64,000 bases of DNA from contig OY741277.1 in NCBI GenBank assembly GCA_963514095.1, positions 12,829,137-12,893,136 on the forward strand, in the 5' to 3' direction. Shown in pieces: positions 59,868 through 64,000 of the stretch; positions within the stretch are counted from its first letter, which is position 1, and every line of letters starts with the position of its first letter. Under the pieces are notes generated by a model. It was not told the origin of the DNA, did not search any database, and saw nothing but the letters and a program-made list of their open reading frames with translations. This DNA is from Eutrigla gurnardus. Taxonomy: Eukaryota; Chordata; Actinopteri; Perciformes; Triglidae. Position numbers and translations under genes: made by a program.

Positions 59868-60760
59868 TTTCATGGTTCCAAGAGGATGAATCCAGCAGAC
59901 TTAAGTGATGATCCCTTGACTTTTCTTCTAGATTCACCACGATACGGACATGCGTTTGTTTTTTTGGTGAAATGTCTATAGTCCCTTGAGGATGAACCCG
60001 GATGACTTTAGTCTTCACCTGACATGTTTCACTTATCTGGCGAAACATTCACTGGATGAATTGGGACTGAATGAACGTTTCTATAGCTATTCATGGTTCC
60101 AAGAAGATGAATCCTACTAACTTTAATGATGATCCCTAGACCTTTCCTCTAACTTCACCATGTCGTTCACATCTTTGTTTGTTTGTTTATTTGGTTGTTT
60201 TTTGGTGAGATATCTCAACAACTATTGGATGCATTTGCAATCAAACTTAGGCACGGATGTCTCTAATCCCGAGAGGATGAACCCTGATGTCTTCACCTGA
60301 CATGTTTCACTTATCTGGTGAAACTTTAACATCCAATGGATGAACTGAGACATCATTCTGTCCAGCTATTCATGGTTCCAGAAGATGCATCCCATGACCT
60401 TGGTGAGTCTCAGAATTTCCTCTGGTGCCAGCATGAGGCTGATATTTCTTTAACAGTGAGTCATCTTGAAAACTATTGGATTAATTGGTATGACAACTTC
60501 TCTTTTAACTACTCATCACCAGAATCTTGCCCAATGTTATTCGTCCAGAAGGCTATTTACGCCTTTGATCAAATACATTTCCATTCCCAGCCCCAGCTTC
60601 AGCAGTAGGCTATGTTGTGTTGAGTGCCAATTAGCAGACGTTTGCATGCAAACACATTCAACTCACATGATTAACATGGCAAATATTATACCTACGGAAC
60701 ATTAGCATGTCTTTGGGAGCATAATTAGCATGCTGGTTGTGCCCAACACACCCTAAAGAT
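59868..60760 (+). repeat. Degenerate teleost repeat with internal tandem units
   Basis: CATGGTTCCA(A)GA-GATGAATCC-type units recur at 59871, 60092 and 60371, and CACCTGACATGTTTCACTTA TCTGG recurs near 60017 and 60295, giving imperfect units of about 220-280 bases. Associated motifs (AACTATTGGATGCATTTGCA, GATGATCCC...ACTTTTC) and the right end (AGTGCCAATTAGCAGACGTT, TTAGCATG) match, from memory, a widespread fish repeat that ends in TTAGCATGCTAAC-like sequence. Non-coding. Confidence 0.65.
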
Positions 60761-61052
60761 GTCAACCCGAGGCAACACTTAAGTTGTGACAAAAATCCCT
60801 TCTTTGCTCCTGACTGTCACTCGCAGAGCTGAAAGATTTCATTGTCATGTGTTGTGACTCTCTTGTCTGTGTAGCCACATTAACTGTCAAATTACTGCTG
60901 ATAAAGCACATTGAGCTGCATTACATGTCCACTAGGTGCTGCATAAATCAAAAATATTATGTTTTATTAGCGCCACACACACACACATTCTCAACCTAAA
61001 GGCCTAACCTCTAGAGTCCCTCTCTCTCTCTCTCTCTCTCTCTCGCTCTCTG

Positions 61053-61101
<49 letters not shown>

Positions 61102-64000
61102 AATATTTGCATACCAAGACGCCACACACCAAAGTGTCCACATCCACTACAAACCGTCAGACAACACACAGCCAGACACACACACCCTTCCCTCTGGACT
61201 GCCGTCACAGCACTCCAGCACAGCTGTCAAAACTCAGGGACTTCCAGCACAACAATAGTTAGATGGCTTGGGAGCGCCAGACAGCAAGACAAGAGAGACA
61301 AGAGGAGATCTAGCAGATGTTGTACAGACACTTCTCGACAACTGTGATGCTCCAGGCATTTACAGGTTGGATTCACATTCCCTGCATCGCATCTTTCCCC
61401 ATCCCCCTTTCGCTCCTTTCTATCACTCCTGTCATCCGCCTCCCTTTCTGTTCTAATACTCTCTCTTTCCTTCACCTCTCTTTTGCTCCAGGCACAGTCC
61501 ACTGTTGTCTCACATCAGCTCTCATAACAGCTCCGGGAAGGCCTCCCTCAACCTCACGCCTCGCATGTGAGTCCACACGTCCGAGAGGAGTAATAACACT
61601 GAAATCCTCCAAATCAGGTCATGTCAAATTAAGGGAGGTATTTCGGGAGCCCACCCAAGTCTCCGAAGGGGTCAACTGAAAGCTTGCTTGAGGCCAGATT
61701 TGCATGTCAAAATACACTCAATGATTCAGACTACATCACAGCGTGGGACTGAAAGTCTCTACATGTGTTATAGTCTCTGCGATGCTGTAGATTTGGCCCG
61801 TTGGTGTGACGTCAGATGTGGACACGGGTGAGAAATCCCGTTGGCACGCAGAGATTGGCAAATCATAATTTTTACCTTAATTGCAGCGAGCAAGTGCTCC
61901 TCGGTTGAACTGGCTGCAATAATATTTTTTCACCATTTCCATCTCAAATCCCCGGTATGAGGAAATAAAGGTCTGAGAAGTTTGCATTCATTCCAACTAG
62001 TGGTCAACACCAAAAGCCCTGTGTTTTCGGGTGTTGATTTAAAAACAATAAATAAATTAGCACACTTGACGCTGAAACACACAGCATACAGGCTGCATGA
62101 CCGCCACCTTACCTCCTACGCACCTTTTAGATGTTCTATGTTGCCAATAGGAATCTATGTTGAGTCTGAAGAGATCACTTTATCTCAGCTTCATCACTGA
62201 TAACACAAAGATGTGTTGAACACTGATAAGGTCTGGACCTTGCTTGGACTTACAAACAATCATTTGGCAACTCGACAAGAATTCCAGGGATGTTCGCACT
62301 ACCCAGTGATTTATTGCCAGGATGTGGCTGTATACTGCGAGTGTGTAGACTCCAGGTTGAAGGAGCTGGTGGCACGACAGGTCAGCAAGATAGCTGACCT
62401 ACACGTAGGAGTCTGGGATTCATTCAGGGACGCTCCCAAGGGGGCTATTGACGGGAAGGAGGCGGTAAATCCCCATTTTGAGGACTTTGTTTTTGCTGAT
62501 GTTGCGTAACATCTCTTGAGGAAATTTGAGCTAATCTGACTTCACACAGTCGACCATTGTAGAGTCTATTGTGTTAGGTTTGGAGATTGAGAAGAGGATG
62601 GATGGTTGCATTCACTATCTGTGAAGTACAGACAGAAACAAACATCATATTGTTGTATTATTGTTAAACTTCAAAAGGATAACCTTTTATCAGATTAAAA
62701 TATGAAGTGTGGCAACAATTTAGAATAATTATTTCAGTTATTTTTTTATTGTAAAAAAAAATAGGGTTAAAAAAACACTGAAGTAATATTACAGTAGGCT
62801 ATGTCTGCCACAAAGCTCTATTGTTGCCCACAAAACAGGTTATCTTTGCACTGGGTACTTTCATTATAATTAATATAGTAACTGGAGTTTATTTTGAGAG
62901 AATCCCACAAAACAAGTAGAAAATCATCCCCAACAAATGCATTATTTACTTGATATGTTTGCCCAGAAAATGATTAAGCCCGACTAAAAAAATGAAATAA
63001 TTCATTTGGGATTCTAGTTCAAAGTTATTCAACTTCAGTAGAAACAAACAGGTTTCGGCCTGCATGCCACGAAAAGGACATGGAAGTAATAAAGTAATGG
63101 GGGACAAACTAACATCTAATTTCAATGTCTCGAGACATCTGGAAAAGATTTTGGTTTGGGAAGTGTTCTTGTTTCGGATTGTTGTCCGACTACTATTGGC
63201 CAATCACGTTTTGAGCTTTTGTTTAATGCAGGTAAACAGTCTGTGTGCAGAGCAAAAGAAACGTGTCCCCTCACGATGACTTTGGACTGTTAACTGGCTA
63301 TTTGTGAAACAATCTGGTCATACACGAAGTCTCTCAACAAGTTCGTATTTCAAGTTGCTAATCAAATCGTAAAACGTGATCAGCACACTGAGAAATAAAT
63401 TCCGATAGGATCAAAGTTTGGTTCAATGTTTCCCATCCTTTTAGCTCAGTTTTGTTCTCCACCAACTCCAGAGGGAAACATTATACTAGCTGCAAAATGC
63501 ACTACATTGTTCACCATGCTGAATCAGCTTTTCCAGCTAAACAAGGCTAATGAGAGCAGAAAGAGTGAACCAAAACAGTTAACTGTGAGCTGTAAAACAG
63601 CCAAGTCATTTTTTCAATTGGTTTTCATTTTTGCAGCTGGTGCTGGCTTCTCCAAAGTAAGAAATCGAAAATTAAATCAAAATTAAATCAATTAAAATCC
63701 AAGCTATTCTTGGAAGCAATGGTATTAGATCATTTACATCTTCCTTTGGTATTACGGACCACATACATTTTAGGCTGACATGCATAAACAGCTTACGATT
63801 TTCAAGCCTGTCATTGACATCCAGCGCCACCACTTGCTGTTGCTGATACAGCAGATGATAATAAGCTCAAGCTACAGCTGCAACAACGTTCTTATCATCC
63901 TCTTTCCCTCCACGTGTTCACCAGGAGGAAATGAAACAAACACACATCCTAAACTCATCTGCATGCTTCATCTGAGCTGAGGTACACAGGTCCTCAGCAG
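60761..64000. other. Right-end intergenic sequence, no gene supported
   Basis: About 3.2 kb. An unassigned open frame of 98 codons lies at 62213-62509 (see findings). Sequence at about 63440-63650 faintly resembles a fish interspersed repeat. An A run lies at 62753-62762. No splice-bounded exon recognised. Confidence 0.4.
61018..61101. repeat. Compound (CT)n(CA)n microsatellite
   Basis: A CT tract at about 61018-61050 with one CG interruption is followed by a CA tract at about 61055-61101. Confidence 0.95.

Noticed and set aside
63440..63650. Possible fish interspersed repeat or coding frame (63426-63686)
   Set aside because: The resemblance to remembered repeat text is faint and no ends or protein motifs could be defined.
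52706..64000. PKHD1L1 expected after eny2 by human synteny
   Set aside because: No exon of this very large gene was recognised; its first exons may lie beyond the window or the order may differ in fish.

Overview
The window is vertebrate nuclear DNA, almost certainly from a teleost fish. It has spliced genes with GT/AG introns, long dinucleotide and tetranucleotide microsatellites, and interspersed repeats typical of ray-finned fish (a Rex3 retrotransposon, L2-like LINE ends, tRNA-derived SINEs, a Tc1 remnant, hAT-like and Harbinger-like elements). Only two host genes can be supported. Most of the 64 kb is non-coding.

Layout. 175-8419 (+): thyrotropin-releasing hormone receptor (trhr), two coding exons (175-981 and 7976-8419) encoding 416 residues, split by a phase-0 intron at the start of transmembrane helix 6. 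That intron carries two microsatellites and a nested pair of transposons: a full-length antisense Rex3 LINE (4033-7225) with a long uninterrupted reading frame and a 14-bp target-site duplication, inside a DNA-transposon-like element with inverted ends (3479-7824). 8.4-50.4 kb: about 42 kb with no recognisable host coding exon, containing decayed LINE, SINE and DNA-transposon fragments, microsatellites, several perfect hairpins and a C-rich island at 22.0-22.2 kb. 50.5-52.7 kb (+): eny2, encoding the small SAGA/TREX-2 subunit ENY2 (95 residues, four coding exons and a probable non-coding first exon). 52.7-64 kb: no supported coding exon, with a degenerate teleost repeat at 59.9-60.8 kb and CT/CA microsatellites near 61.0 kb.

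The two genes are not a functional unit. TRHR is a Gq-coupled neuroendocrine receptor and ENY2 is a ubiquitous transcription and mRNA-export factor. Their shared orientation matches the human chromosome 8q23 locus as I recall it (TRHR - NUDCD1 - ENY2), which supports the identification of trhr as a TRHR1-type gene. NUDCD1 was not recognised between them here.

No previously undescribed biological system is evident. The points most worth a second look are the intact Rex3 copy with its duplication, the nested insertion with a tRNA-like segment, the C-rich island bounded by direct repeats, several perfect inverted repeats, and the apparent absence of NUDCD1. Transposon family names come from recognition of motifs and remembered consensus sequences. 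No database search was possible.
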